Below are positions 37,821 through 50,800 of a stretch of 64,000 nucleotides of DNA, one piece after another. The translations under genes were made by a program, and so were the position numbers. The notes beneath the pieces were generated by a model. That model had not been told where the DNA came from. It saw only the letters and a list, made by a program, of their open reading frames with translations, and did not search any database. The DNA is from Prostheceraeus crozeri. Taxonomy: Eukaryota; Platyhelminthes; Polycladida; Euryleptidae. The stretch is from NCBI GenBank assembly GCA_907163375.1, contig CAJQUW010009277.1:1-64000 (forward strand), given 5' to 3'. Numbering within the stretch: position 1 is the stretch's first letter; every line of letters starts with the position of its first letter.

Positions 37821-39189
37821 CGAGGGTCACTCCAAAAGTTCGTGTCTCAATTGCGTAAAGCGATCTGAATCAATCCGAAATCGTGGCAGTCATGAATGAT
37901 CGAATGTGTTCAACAGATTTGTGTCCAGCTTCGAGGCTTTATAAATGAGAGATTATAATTTCTTTATAATTGCGTGTTTTCTTTCTGCAACTTTTGTCGT
38001 GCACTCACAATGGAAGTCACGCAATCGAAGAGCAACGCGCATTCGTCAAAATCATGACATTGCGTCACAAGAGGCTGTCAGAAATTCACCAACAGTTGGT
38101 TGAAGCCTGCGGCGAAGCTGCCATGGCTCTGCGAACTGTTCAGAAGTGGGTCAAGCGCGTAAAAGACGGTGAGAACAGCACATAAGATGCAGCTCGTTCT
38201 GGAAGGCCATCGACCTCCAATGAGGATGAGCATTTGGAGCAGCTGCATGCCCTGATGGAGACGGACTGCCGTTGGACTTGTGACGAGTTTGTGGAGCAAA
38301 TGCACAGGTCTCAAGAATCAGCATTTATCGACTGTTGGCGGATGTCCTCGGCATGCGGAACGTTGCTGCTCGCTGGGTGCGTCACAACCTTTCCGAAGAG
38401 CAAAAGGCTGAGCGCGTCAGCATTTCGCGTCGCTTGCTTCAACTTAACGAGATTCGAACTTCCTCGATCGAATCGTGGTCATTGGAAAACGATAATGGAT
38501 TGGTTCGCACGAACCAGAACTGAAGCGGCAATCTGAGGTGTGGCGACACCCTGATTCTCCGAGGCCGAAGAAGTTCCGAAAAAAGCCGTCATCGATGAAG
38601 CTCATGATGATCGCCGCCTGCGACTCCACAGGCATCATCCTCTCTCACGACGTTCCTCAAGGACAGACGGTGAATGCTGCTTATTACAGCAATTATCTCC
38701 GAGTTCATTTGCGAGCCGCGCTGAGGAGGAAACGTCCAAGCCTAATGAATCCTCTGATTCTTCACGACAAAGTTTCACCGCATCGTGCCACAGAAACTCT
38801 TTAACTCTGGAGCAGTTGAAGTGGGAAACCATCCCACATCCACCCTACAGCCCAGTCTTGATGCCACTGGACTTCGACCTTTTTTGGAAAACTCAAAGAG
38901 CCACTTCGAGGAAAACGTTTCGACAGTTTGGATGATTTGAAGAAAGCTGTAGGCCAAGTTCTCAAGTCACTGAACCAAAAACAATTCCAGATCGTTGACA
39001 TCGTGTCATTCAGGAGTAAGGTGACTACACTGAAAGCCAGTGATGTCTTTTAATTCTCAAATAAATGAAACATCGATTGATTTTTTGGTGTTTTGATATC
39101 TATTTATCCTGTAATACTCGAAATACTCCGTAATACTCGTGTATAACTCGTAAATATGTGACGGGCACGAACTTTTGGAATGACCCTCG
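37821..39189 (+). mobile_element. Mariner-type DNA transposon, 1.37 kb
   Basis: Terminal inverted repeats CGAGGGTCACTCCAAAAGTT at 37821 and the inverse of AACTTTTGGAATGACCCTCG ending at 39189, each next to a TA. Length and layout are those of a full mariner with one intronless gene. Confidence 0.92.
38010..39053 (+). pseudogene. Mariner transposase (dead)
   Basis: From MEVTQS at 38010 the frame shifts early and continues as EEQRAFVKIMTLRHKRLSEIHQQL...VQKWVKRVKDG, the mariner helix-turn-helix domain, closing at a TAA at 38183. ARSGRPSTSNEDEHLEQL follows in the same frame. The middle (HNLSEEQKAERVSISRRLLQ) lies in another frame. VWRHPDSPRPKKFRKKPS and LILHDKVSPHRATE give the catalytic core with the second Asp. 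YSPVLMPLDFDLF in a shifted frame holds the third Asp at DD34D spacing, and LDDLKKAVGQVLKSL ends the protein. Transposase cuts at the terminal repeats and inserts at TA. At least one stop and three frame changes make it inactive. Confidence 0.88.
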
Positions 39190-39191
39190 TA

Positions 39192-40055
39192 TATCTCATA
39201 CACCGAATCTCTACAGGAAGGAATCTAGTCATAGATTATCAGAATTAGTCCATCACTGCAAATTTTGTTACTTTTCAGCGAAGGTTAAAATTTGGTGCGC
39301 TGACTAGTTCCTTTTCCTACTGAGATTTAGTATGTGGTCGTGGTGAAGTGTCACCCGTACCCTGAAGCATGTGTGCCTCATAGATTAAGTTAATCGGGTG
39401 TCTGGTTCTCAAGTCAAAAGAGCAGGGCTGCCACTCTTGTCAAAAATAAAACCGGAAAGTCAAATCGGAATGAGCCCCCTAAATAACGTAGTCGTGGGCC
39501 CCCTCAAAGTGAGAAACTTGCGATCATTCAATATCGCACAACCCGGTAAGTTTTGGAAGCGATCAGGCAGAAGTTGGGTCTGTTCTAATAAACAAGCTTC
39601 TGATTCTCACAGTTAGTAAGGTAAATGTATAGAATTATTACTGATGCTCATTCAATCATCAGTTTCAACAAGGTGCATTAGAATACATGACTGGAACAGC
39701 TACTATTTTCAGGAGAACCGTTTTGAAGGTTAGACTGAGTGTACTACAAAGACCCCTCTACCTGCCACCCAATGCAAAATCAGCATGAAATTATTGGACG
39801 ATGGACGATCTCAGCTTGATATAAAGACTGAATAATCTGCATCGAATAATCTACATGTAGGCCTATGGATGATTTTAATTAACTGTTTCAAAGACAACTT
39901 TCTTCATTTCGCTCAAAAAATTTTACATTCAAATTGATAATGCACTATTCTCGTGCAGCTGTCATTTTCTACTAATCATGCCATGACGCCACACAGAGCA
40001 AGATCCCGTCTTTATTGTGAATAATTTTCATGAAACAACTAGGAAATTACTGTTC
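39192..40055. other. Intergenic, no gene seen
   Basis: No domain recognised; short open frames only. Confidence 0.45.
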
Positions 40056-40059
40056 AGCT

Positions 40060-40600
40060 TTTCGACGTTTGGAAGACTGCTTCAGCAGAGCGGTCTGGTC
40101 ACAGCAAATATCTTCATACAAAATCCATGGTCTGCGCGGTCCAAATGTTTGGACAGGCATTTCCTTAAGCCGTTTTCTTTGTGAGAGCCATTATTCTTTC
40201 GAAAAATCGAGAATGTGTGGTAAAATGTTCCTTTCTATTCCGCATAAAAAATACCAAATGTCATGAAGGATAGAAGTATCTTCATGCAGGATGGAATGCC
40301 AGCGTACTATTACAGACCCATCGTAAAATACTTAAACAGCAATTTTCCTTAATCTTAGATTGACCATCATGGGAGCCTTCAGAATGGCTTCCGATACCAC
40401 CAGATTCAATGCCATGTGACTTTTTTCTTTTGGCACGTTTAAGAAATGGTGCATCATAGTCATCCTATGCATTTGGATGAACTGGAAAACAAAGCTTTGC
40501 ACCGTTTTCTGCAGATCGACGAGCGAATGCGTTGAGATATGCTCTTGCGCTGTTGACCGAAGAATTAGATTGCGTTCGGACAAATGGTGAGCAAGTAGAA
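40060..40600 (+). pseudogene. Tc1/mariner-superfamily transposase scrap
   Basis: RAVWSQQISSYKIHGLRGPNVWTGIS matches the segment W...N...VTVWCGIS found before the second catalytic Asp in this superfamily. Near 40285 comes FMQDGMPAYYYRPIVKYL (usual form QQDGAPPHY...V..YL), then PSEWLPIPPDSMPCDFFLLARL (usual form W.PRSPDLTPLDFFLWG.L), giving the second and third Asp. Several stops and frame changes; no terminal repeats found. It is distinct in sequence from the mariner at 37.8 kb. Confidence 0.7.
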
Positions 40601-42280
40601 AGTAAGTGTTATAGTTGTGCTCGTGTTAGCATCTTTTTTCCTTTGAATCATAAATAACTTACAGAAATTATTATGTTTCCTTTGTAATCACTGAGACGCT
40701 AATTGCTACTGCATCAACAACTTTGAAATGATCACTGAGAACTCACCACGTTACATAAACAGAATAATTTTGAATTAATGTCATACAGAATAAGTTGACG
40801 ACTAACAACTATCGCGTTTGCTCAGTATGAGAAAACGGAGTTCTATATTGTCCCCAAATATTACACATTCAAAAAGCCACGCAACTTAATCTACAATTTA
40901 ATCTGAAATGATGCCCAGACCACGAAAGGAGAATAGTCAAGAGATGATAGCAACATTTGATACAATCCATTACTGGAAATACTAACGTTTCTGGTTTTTA
41001 GCCATCATCAGTGCACTATACCTGTAAAGAATCAGTAACTCACATATCCGAAAAATCATCATCTACAATTAATGAAATACATACAGCTCAAATTTCATTC
41101 TCTTGAGCTCGTTTCCAAAATTTGACATTTACAAACACCAATGAAAATATCTAATTCGTGTTTGCACTTCATGCACGAAGGTGAGCTGCCGGATTTCCAA
41201 GCACATCCGCCTACCGATGGTCTGTGGAGTGAGTTGCTGATTTACTGCACTGATGGTGGCAAAAAAGTCAAAAACGCTTGCAGTTCAGCCTGAAGAAACT
41301 TCATCACTACTTGTAGCTTCGGCAATGATTCAAATCAAACCTTGCTCTCATCTCTTGTACTTCAAAATAATAAAAAACAATTACATCTAAGAACAACTTT
41401 GGGCTTTTAAACAAGATTATGACAGCTATTTGATAAAGATTGAGCCGCCATGGCATAAGTAAACGCAAAATCAACCGAAAAGAAATCCTTATCACTTGTG
41501 CAGTTATTTGCGAAATTTCAATTTTCGCTGGTGTCTTCGCCGAAAATTAGCCGCTTTTGCAACAAGTGATCGTACAAAATATTCTTTCATCACTCCCATG
41601 TGTTCCCGAAACTTTTTAGTAGATTTTTCTTTCATATTTTTCTGGCAGACGCTTCTTGAAAGACACGTTTTGGAGAGCATCAAAGCTATCAGAACTCAAT
41701 TCTTCATTAAGGAGGATGACAGTGCTGGTTCTTGATGTCTTCTTTAAGCTATTATTATCAATTTATAGCATACTTTTTAATGGTTTGAAATATTCTATAT
41801 ATTCTCAACATCGATAGTCATTTACCGGTAAATTGTCCATTTTGACTCACATCAAAGAATAACAGAGTTTTTATTGGTAATGTTCTCACAATTATTTGAG
41901 TTTTTTTGCAGTCTCATGGATCTAGCACCCGTATTCTGAATAGTTTCATTGTGCTTATTCAAGTTGCAAAAAGCTCAACTAAGTCGCCAAAACATGGTAT
42001 GTGCTGACCTTCGAACGGAGACCGACAGTTTTTTAACTGAAATGCAGAAATTGTGACTATACTACATCAAACTGTAATTACAATTATCATATATATGTAC
42101 CGGAATGTATATATAATAGCAATATATTAAAATCAACTTATTATAACTTGATATACAACTTGCTTATAACTTCATAGCTGGTTCGATCAGTTTCAGTGAT
42201 AAGATAGTTTACATTGTGACTTGATACCCTGATCAAGACAAAAAATCCTCTACATTTCATTGATTTTATTCCTGCAAAGT
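40601..42280. other. Intergenic, no gene seen
   Basis: AT-rich, no supported feature. Confidence 0.45.
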
Positions 42281-42289
42281 GTATGACCC

Positions 42290-42600
42290 AACCCCCCCCC
42301 CACCCCAAAAATTTTTAAGGCATTTTTGAACGAATCTCGAGAATCATCATTCCGAACCCCATTTTGGCGGAAATCCGCCAAATGGCGCAAGATTCTCATG
42401 TCTGTCTCATAAGGGCCCCCTCACGATCCTAAAGGGGCCACTTCGCAGTCTCAAAAGGGCCCCATCACGATCTGAAAGGGGCCCCTTCGCAGTCTCAAAA
42501 GGGCTCCCTCACAATCTCAAACGGGCCCCTTCACAGTTTCAAAAGGGCCCCATCTCGATCTTAAAATGCTCTTTCACAATCTCAAAAGGGCCCACTCGCC
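42290..42600 (+). repeat. C-homopolymer and GGGCCCC-type tandem repeat
   Basis: A run of C near 42292-42301 followed, from about 42405, by some seven copies of a 28-30-bp unit built on AAAAGGGCCCC-TC-ACAATCTC, with alternating words TCGCAGTCTC and ACGATCT. The copies are diverged and non-coding. Confidence 0.8.
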
Positions 42601-42985
42601 ACTTCCTTATTATCTCAAAGCAAAACATACAACATGTGCGTCTCCGAACATCATCTACGCTCTCAGCTCTCAAAGTTGTGGGTATCATTACATTGGCATA
42701 CATCCAGAACTTTATGTGAGAATGAATGAGCACCGATTCGACATCAATCATCAAAAAACAGAGAGAATGGTTCAATATTTTATATAATGAACATAAACAT
42801 TCAGCACAAAATGTGAAGGCAACGATACTAAAGAAAATTGACGAAACCGAACAAGAAAGGAAGAACTGAAATACATAGTAATGCTCCTTGATGTGCAACA
42901 CGCATTTCAACAGTCTTCGATCTATGATCCCAAATCTCCGATTTCAATACAAATGCTCCATGCCAACTCTTTGACTTTCTATTCG
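42560..42985 (+). pseudogene. Penelope-type GIY-YIG endonuclease scrap
   Basis: HTTCASPNIIYALSSQSCG is followed by YHYIGIHPELYVRMNEHRFD, which matches the GIY-YIG endonuclease at the C-terminus of Penelope-like retroelements (C-x-S-x-N-x-IY...C-x-x-C...YVGET...L..R..EHR.D). After a frame change, HKHSAQNVKATILKKIDETEQERKN matches the trailing segment. The domain nicks DNA to start integration. Only this end remains here; no reverse transcriptase lies upstream, so it is a fragment. Confidence 0.68.
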
Positions 42986-42999
42986 ACACTAGTTTTATA

Positions 43000-43350
43000 A
43001 TGATAATCAAAATTTTTATGAATGTATATAGAGATCTAATTCCTTCTCATGCTGATATCAGAAGTTATGGGAAACGATTTTTTTCTCAACAATCTGAAAT
43101 AATCCATCAAGGATGCTTTCAGCACAAAGACACTGGGGAAAGTATTTTAATGTATGTGTTTAAAACTTTTGACACTTGGTGTCAGAACGTCAATGTAAGA
43201 AAGGACTTCACGTTCAATCATTCTCATTCGGCGATTGTGAAGTCCCTTATTTGTAGATCTATCATGAAGCTCAAGTCGAAACGTAGAATCCCACAGCCTC
43301 TCTTTCATAATATTATGAGAATGGGGCATCGGGGGCAGCGATGGAATTGA
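43000..43350 (+). other. Unrecognised 116-codon open frame
   Basis: Open from ATG at 43000 to a stop at 43350 (starts MIIKIFMNVYRDLIPSHAD, ends with MRMGHRGQRWN). It contains no domain I recognise and is His/Arg-rich. It may be chance or part of the adjacent Penelope scrap. Confidence 0.2.
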
Positions 43351-43639
43351 GCAAATAGTGAAAAGTAAAAAATATATACGGCGGACTTATACGGAATTTC
43401 GCGGATCCGCAGAAAATTCTCATCCATGTATGACTGAACCTTTTTCATTGACATGAACGTCAATTACTTAATCATGTCTTCGCAAAGTGATCTTGATGAT
43501 ATTGAATGTCTTCTAATTGCAGGTGTCAGCTGTTATTCATGACAAACTATAATGCTCATTTTTACATGATGATTTATACTGATTATAATAAGAAGCAATT
43601 TACGAAAACGTCCTCCATGCCCCCGGGAGGCGCTTACAG

Positions 43640-44850
43640 GATTGCGTAAAGAACGTAAAGAAAAAGGTACATTCATCTAGTTACATTTATCTAAATTTGA
43701 TTTCAATATTGCTTTAAAACGCTGAAAAGATGGTACTCAAACACATTTAGCAGGTAATGAATTCCAAAAAGGAAAAACACGATAGGAAAAATAATTACGC
43801 ATTGTCTTTGTGTGAGGAAGGAATTTTGGCAAAACTTGGCACGGATTGTTGGCACAACTTTTAGTAGAGTATGGGGTATGAAGTGAAGCAAAATATTTTC
43901 AAAAATCAGTTTCAATTATGTTATAATACGCTTTGAAAAAAATATGTAGATCGAACATTTTCCGTCTTTCGCATAGGGAACAAAGACCTAATAATTTCAA
44001 ACGATGATCATAGTCTTCATAAGAAATTTTGCGCTTACAAACTTGTCGAGTGAAATATCGTTGGGCTCTTTCGATGGAATCAATATCACGTTGTAAAATA
44101 GGGCTAAAATTTGAAAATTGTATTCGAATATTGCTCTTACAAATACTTTATACGCATGAATCAAACATTTTGCTAGAACCCTTTCAAAATGACATAAACT
44201 CGGCTTTTGACGAAATTTTGCTACAATGAGAACTAAATGTCACATCTTCTGTTTTTAGAACACCCAAATCGGTTACACAATAAACATTTTCTAGTGGTTT
44301 AAACTGCAAGTTATGTCACTATCATACACTCTGCCAACTGAAAACACACAACATTTGCTTGATGCAATCTGCAGTTGCCAAGTATTACACCATTTTTCAA
44401 AATTAAGGAGACCCTTAAGAAATGACGGGGTACTGATGGTATTGCGAGCATGATATATTTTGCAATCATCCGTAAATAATTTAGTAGTTGTTCTTTCATC
44501 AAAACACTTGGTTAAGTCATTTATGTAAGCGATAAATAATACTGGGCCAAGAACAATGCGCTGTGGCACTCCACTCAGAACCGATGTTGGTTTTGAAGCT
44601 GATCAATTTATGAGAACAGATTGAAGCCTGTCTGTAAGAAAGGATGTGATCCAATTTAGCAAATCTATTCCATATTCTTTTAATAACAGAAGTAACTTGC
44701 GGTCAATAGCAGAGTCGAAGGCTTTTTGCTATATCAATGTAGACACAATCAGTTCGCTGTTTTGCACACAATGCTGATATCTAATCGAATACAGTAGCAA
44801 GAATTTGTGTGGTTGAAGATCGATCTGTTAGAAATCCGTACTGATGTTCA
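43640..44850 (-). pseudogene. Non-LTR LINE fragment (CR1/L2/Jockey-like RT end)
   Basis: Minus strand, reading from about 44770: YIDIAKAFDS-like motif, then IDLLNWITSFLTDRLQSV, then SGVPQRIVLGPVLFIAYIND and TTTKLFTDDCKIY, which is the catalytic box with the FADD-type Asp pair (here FTDD). WCNTWQLQIASSKCCVF follows, and then the C-terminal part with ISYEDYDHRLKLLGLCSL and NYFSYRVFPFWNSLPAKCV. This order is that of CR1/Jockey-group LINEs, which copy themselves at a nicked target. The upstream half of the RT and the endonuclease are missing, and the frame is broken several times. No poly(A) or short 3' repeat was found. Confidence 0.82.
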
Positions 44851-44859
44851 GTACATGTA

Positions 44860-46384
44860 ATATCATATATATTAACATTTATTATACATGTAATAAATTG
44901 TGGCCTCTCCATCCGAGCTCCCATCCGTAGCATCATTTCATTTACCTGTACATCTCACCTACTACCTTCATTATACATAACAAGTTTTCATTTTATAACT
45001 CATCTCATCAATGTTATAATACGCTTTCCAATTTGGAAATAAACGTTTTGACTTCTGACTTTTGTATTGTACTTTTCTTCCCTAACCAAATATTGTGCTA
45101 ATAAAAATTCTACGTGGATGTTTTCAATGAAGGAGGATCATGCTCATAGTTTAGCTATGTTATTGTAACAAAATTTATCTTTTATTGAATGGAATTATTG
45201 TCGTTGACTTTAACTTGGATGGAAAAGTATCAACACTGTTACATCTGCTATCAATAAAATTGATATTGGTAAATTAGGTATAATGATTAGATGAAATATT
45301 CACAAATTGGAATTATTCCGACAATGGACGGCTGTCAAAAAGAGAAAAGTATGTAGTTAGTGATTTACGAAGTTGTTGCGAGGAGTCGACTCGAAGAAGC
45401 TATTAAGAGGAATCGATTCGAGACGTTCATCAGCACTGACGTTTTGAAATCAAACACTTCATTGCTATTCGCATAAAAAGCTCTGAAAGCGGCCAAAGTC
45501 TAAGTCGATATGGAAAATGATTGTGCGAGAATGTTTGGTTTCATGGCGTCTTAGGACTTCACAATCTGTGGCCACTGCTGTGTTTCACTCCTGCAATCCT
45601 GTCAAATAAAGTTGGCTTGTTATACACGAATACTAGAAATGAAAGATTCTGTACGCAAGCAAGCGTTAATTTAACTTCATCGTCACTTTGGGCATCCTAC
45701 TCAATCGCGACTCAACACCCTTCTGGAGGACGCTGGAACATATACACTACAGATAACGTCGTGTTGGACGTTCAGGATATTTACAGTCAGTGTGAAATAT
45801 GCAAACTTCATGCCATTGCTGCAACTGAGGAAGCAACTAAATATTTAGTGATACTGATACTATTCATGCAAAAAATCATCATTTACACATGATTACTGGC
45901 AGTCTCAGACGAAATGTCAGTTATGCGCTTATGAGTAGTGTTTAATTAATACCCGAGGAACTTAGTTCCCTGGAAGCAGTAGCCTTCACTACCATAGCCC
46001 TGCTATAAACATGTAGATTCCGTCTCGCGGAGTGAACGGAAGATGCGGACGAGGTATAAGAAGACTGAATGGACGGAAGTTCGCGAGCCTGGTCTTTAGA
46101 ATCTAAAGCTGTAAATTCTTGTGCTGCACTGCACTATGTGTAGAATTGCAGATGCAGGGAAACGCACAATTAATGCACTGATGGAAATTGTAGGAATGAG
46201 CTAATTTGCAGTTCAATTCGCTCTTCAGTACATGATCGACAAATTCTTAGTTCAGTGGTAGTAGCTTTAATATCCCGTTCGCTCAGGTAGCTCCTTCACC
46301 AGTGAACGACTGAAAAATTTTGGTCTCGCGACTATTACAGTGGTATCGATTTGGTTTGTCTGTTTGGAAATCACTGCTAAGGTG
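44860..46384. other. Intergenic, no gene supported
   Basis: One 123-codon open frame at 45521-45892 (plus) has no recognisable domain. TTCTGACTTCTGACTT near 45050 is a short repeat. Confidence 0.4.
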
Positions 46385-46392
46385 GTGAATAC

Positions 46393-47846
46393 TAGGGTTA
46401 AAACGATATCGATACCGATACGATAATATCGATATTATCGGTATTTTTCCGATACCAATAATATCGATATTTCTAAAAATAATACCGATAAAAATATCGA
46501 TAATAATATCGATAATAGTATCGATATATTAGAGCCAAATGATCATATTGGCTCTAATATCGATATATACGTATATGTTGATGACAAGATCAATATTTAG
46601 GCATACACTAGTAGTATTACCGGCATAATCAGTGATAATGATATTGTTATAAGTATTGGTGAAATATTAATGATAAGTTGCTATCGATAATACAGGTATC
46701 GATATAGTATATATTAAAGAATGTATGTCGATGTTAAATATTGTTTAGAATATTGATTTTCCCTACCGTACTTTTCATAAAAATATCGATATCGCACCTA
46801 TATTTTACACACTCCTATGTACACATGTACTTATACATTATATTCGGTAGCTCATAGTAGGAGACCGCAGCCTCAGAGATTAATTTCTGTCCTTAGAGAT
46901 GACTGCTCTCAACAAAATAAGCACATAACGATATGATTCGTCAGAGTAAACGGCAGTAGCCCATTGTTTCATGGCGCACACATAACAACTGCTGGCGATA
47001 GGCAATGTAAATGACCTTTTATCAATCATCGTTCGTTACTCAGTCTCCCCCGTGAACAATAGGTCAGCTGATCCAAACATCAACAGACAACATAAGCTTG
47101 CGCAGCCTGCTATCGATCGAGCAAATTTCCCAAGGCGACGCACACTGTCTTGGTTACACATTGACTAAGCGAGACCATCCTACTTTCTCTTGTCATATTA
47201 GTGACAGACAACCACTTGATCTCACTCATTTCGAATACTTCATACCATGGGACGAGTGAAATTAAGTCCGGTATTGCATTCGTGATAGCTAGCAAAATCT
47301 ATAACTTGACATAATGTTTAATCATTAGCCTACAAGACTTATCATTTGCCTTCAGTTTCTTCATACTTACCGATCATGCTTTCAGTTAGACTAATCAAAT
47401 TTATCATTTTCGACATTAGAACTTAGCTGATGTCTGATCGAAAATTGCATACGAACGTCATCGATATATAGGTGTACTTGTACATGTTGATTTTGCATAG
47501 GCTAAATGATAAATATACGGATATAGCTATCATAATTATATCATAATATCTTGATGCCACTATTCATATCGATACTCACAATTTTTTGATCTTTAATTGA
47601 TTTACAGATAGTGAATAGATAGCGTTATGTTGCATCGATATCATCATCGAGATCATTATCAACATGAATATTATAGTCGATGTTGATATCGTCATAAATG
47701 TCGATATTAATATCAATAGAAATATCGATATTAATATCAATAGAAATATCGATATTTATATCGATATTAATATCGATAGCATCGATAGAGAATTTTGAAA
47801 TATCGATAATATCGATAATGAAAATTTCACTATCGTTTTAACCCTA
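46393..47846. mobile_element. Non-autonomous hAT-type element with ATCGAT-rich ends
   Basis: Ends TAGGGTTAAAACGATA and TATCGTTTTAACCCTA, flanked by GTGAATAC (46385-46392) and GTGAATAT (47847-47854), an 8-bp duplication with one mismatch. The first ~170 and last ~180 bases are packed with ATATCGATA/ATCGATAAT words. The middle is ordinary AT-rich DNA without a transposase. Confidence 0.85.
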
Positions 47847-47854
47847 GTGAATAT

Positions 47855-50800
47855 ATCTATCTGCTATTGCACCCAGTTTTAGTCAAGATTTTGGTAATTT
47901 AATTCATATCTAAAGCTTATGCTTGATCTAGTTGGATATTTAGAACTTAGATCAAGAGATATTTTCACTTGCGAAAGGCTAATGAAATTTAAAAATTTAT
48001 GGAATTATCATTTTTAACGTATTTGAGAAAATAAGGAATAAAATCGCAAATAAAATTTTTCTACAATTTCGAGAGATTCCATCACGAATTAAGACACGAC
48101 TTCTCGAGTTCCTGTCATGTATTGCTTCTACATACAGTCAAATTCTAGCGCCGATTATGCGGCACGTACGCAGCGTTGGATTTGATGGGTGGGAAAGTGG
48201 GGAAGTTCCCTGTACTGGATCGTCTGATCCCCGGTACTGAAGATGTGCCTTCCTTCCTGAGGGGGAGGAAAATTCCGGTATATCGGCATTACATTGCCTC
48301 AGATTGATTGAATATCAATTTATTACTTTTGTTAATGATTTTCATTAACAGATGTATTTTCCTTGGTCTAATTCTTAAATAAGGTTTGAGAACATGACTA
48401 ACTTTTCACTTTTTTTATATGTCTAGTTATAATAAATTTGAGTGATTTTCTTGGGGGCATTTATTTGGATTCTCACGCTAGACCTATCATAAATGCTTAT
48501 CCGAAGCTGACTACGGGCGCTACCATGTGCATGCATTGAAAAGTCCCTGATAAGTATCATATATTATCTTCCTAATCCCATTTATGGCTCAGCTATTTTC
48601 AAAAATTGTTCGCGGTCGTTCTAGGATGAGAGTGGTACCATGAGGATCAAATTGGTATCCGGTTTCTTATGATCACAACTTTTCCAGTTTTGGTTGCGAT
48701 GTTGACCAAAACCTTCCGGTCGAAACATGCGTTTTAACGAACATTTGGAACAAATAGCTTATTTGCCATCTAATTCTCCACCTACTGCTTTCAAGCTCAA
48801 ATCCAACACTGCACGTACGCGACAACACTCTTGACGTTTTAATTGATCATCCCACATGTGTCAATCAGAAAACCGAAGTCGGGAACCATTCAACAAGTGT
48901 TAGAATGTTTTCAAAGATTGTTGAAAACGTAACACCCATGCGAACAAAATTAGTATTGCGATAACCTCCAATGCTAGCCTAGGAGTCCAGCTTCATTCGA
49001 TACTTCAGAAAGCAATGCTTAGTTGCGAGGATGCTGTTCTGCACCCGTAAGTACTAAATTGTATTAATGAATGCCAACGGTAGTCCAGATTTATGTTCCA
49101 ATTTCAATTACAAGTAGGACTACGTAATTGCAATTAATTCTAAAATTAAACTACCTAGCAGTAGTTGGTAATTGCAAATGTAACTAATTTCATTTTCTTA
49201 GTACTTGACACAAATCTCCACGGGCCTGCTGGCAATCTCGAATTCCAGAACTCGGTATTTGGAAAATTTGAACCCGAGATTGAGATTGAATTCACTACTG
49301 AGTACCTCTATTTCCAAATGTGTTAAGACCATGTGGACATACATGAAGACCGCTCGATGTACTTCAAAATGTTGCACGCATAAATAGACGAATAATGTGA
49401 AGAATAAATTAATTTGGGGTCATTAATAATGATGTCTTGTACTGCTTAATGTAGAAAAAAATTTGCCAAAAATTTCTAGGAAATAAGCACAGCTGATTGC
49501 AACATTGCGATTTTGAACTCCCATTGGTGATAGGGAATAATTAATCAGCAAAATTGACAAAATTGCATTATTTGGATCCCTCACAATGTAAAATAAGTCA
49601 TTAACAGTGCGAAAATCTACCGAAATAATCACATTTTCTAAATACAAAATTCATGATTTTTGCTTCAAATCAAACAGTATCTATGATATACAAAACTGAC
49701 TTAAAAACGGCAGATTTCAAACAACTGATGAAAACATTCCTGATGATTATTCTGTATCGGAGATGCCTGTTCACTCATCTCATGAATGCGTTCATTTAAA
49801 GTATGAATAAACACTGACAAGCTAGGCTGTCTTGGCTCTTCTTATCTAATTCACTAATTAAATTTCACCAATTTTGCATAGATTTCATATGTCTAGAATA
49901 TCATGTAAACGTTTTGTATGCAGCAGGTGATGCATGGTTTGGTTGGCCAAAAATGTGCATCCACAAGTGATCCACATCGTCGTAGACATGGGCGATGAAT
50001 CTGCTTCTACATGTTAGGTAATGATGGGTTCATAACAGGAATGTCAAAAATTCTAATTTCCAATGCCTTTGTTTTCTATCGTGGAGTCATGAATTCACAT
50101 GGTTTTCTTGAACAATTTAAAGTTGCGTGAATGCAGTCACATCAGTTGCGCTTGGTTGATCGCCGATCATTTGTATGATGGCGCAAAGAAGCCCTACCTC
50201 CTATGTTCATATATAGATATATAATGATTGCACGAATGGGATCCTGTCCTACAAAAATTGTTTAATCACATAAGGTGTTTAGAATAGACGTACTCTTTGT
50301 ATCTAAGGTAAACTTCAGCTGATGAGCGAAAGCATCCAATTGTGTGATGTGAAGAATGACTTCTGATGTGGAACCTCATATTACCAGGAAATATGATTTG
50401 AAAAAACGCCTAGGGAAAGGGGTGAGAATTATTCCTATATTCTTGTGAAAGAATGGTAATCATTAGTATGACTTAAAATGTACAGCTATTTCATGTTAAA
50501 TTATCGACCATGCAAAAATAGATTGACTAGGTATAATGTGTTACAGCCATATCGTTGCATATAGAGTTTGACATTCTTCACGAATCAGGCTGACCGAATG
50601 ATTAGTTTCCAAATTCTGCTTTTGATTTGCTTTTCTATCATTGTTGTAATTCTGCTCACATTGGTGTTGACGAGTTGCTTATTTCAATAATAAATCTTGT
50701 AATTGTGTGCCTACTAGAGTCACAAGCTTTGTTATGGTTATGAACTTGTGCAACTCAATTTTTGCGTTGTCAAAATTTTGGTCATTCTTTTTGGTCTGAT

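Noticed and set aside
44990-45060. Shared word GTTATAATACGCTTT with the LINE fragment at 43.9 kb
   Set aside because: Too short, and the flanks do not continue the match.
45521-45892. 123-codon plus-strand frame that might be a retroelement or host gene
   Set aside because: No catalytic or zinc motif that I can place; too short to support.
46250-46380. A-box-like TTCAGTGGTAG suggesting a second tRNA or SINE
   Set aside because: No B box or T arm follows at the proper distance.
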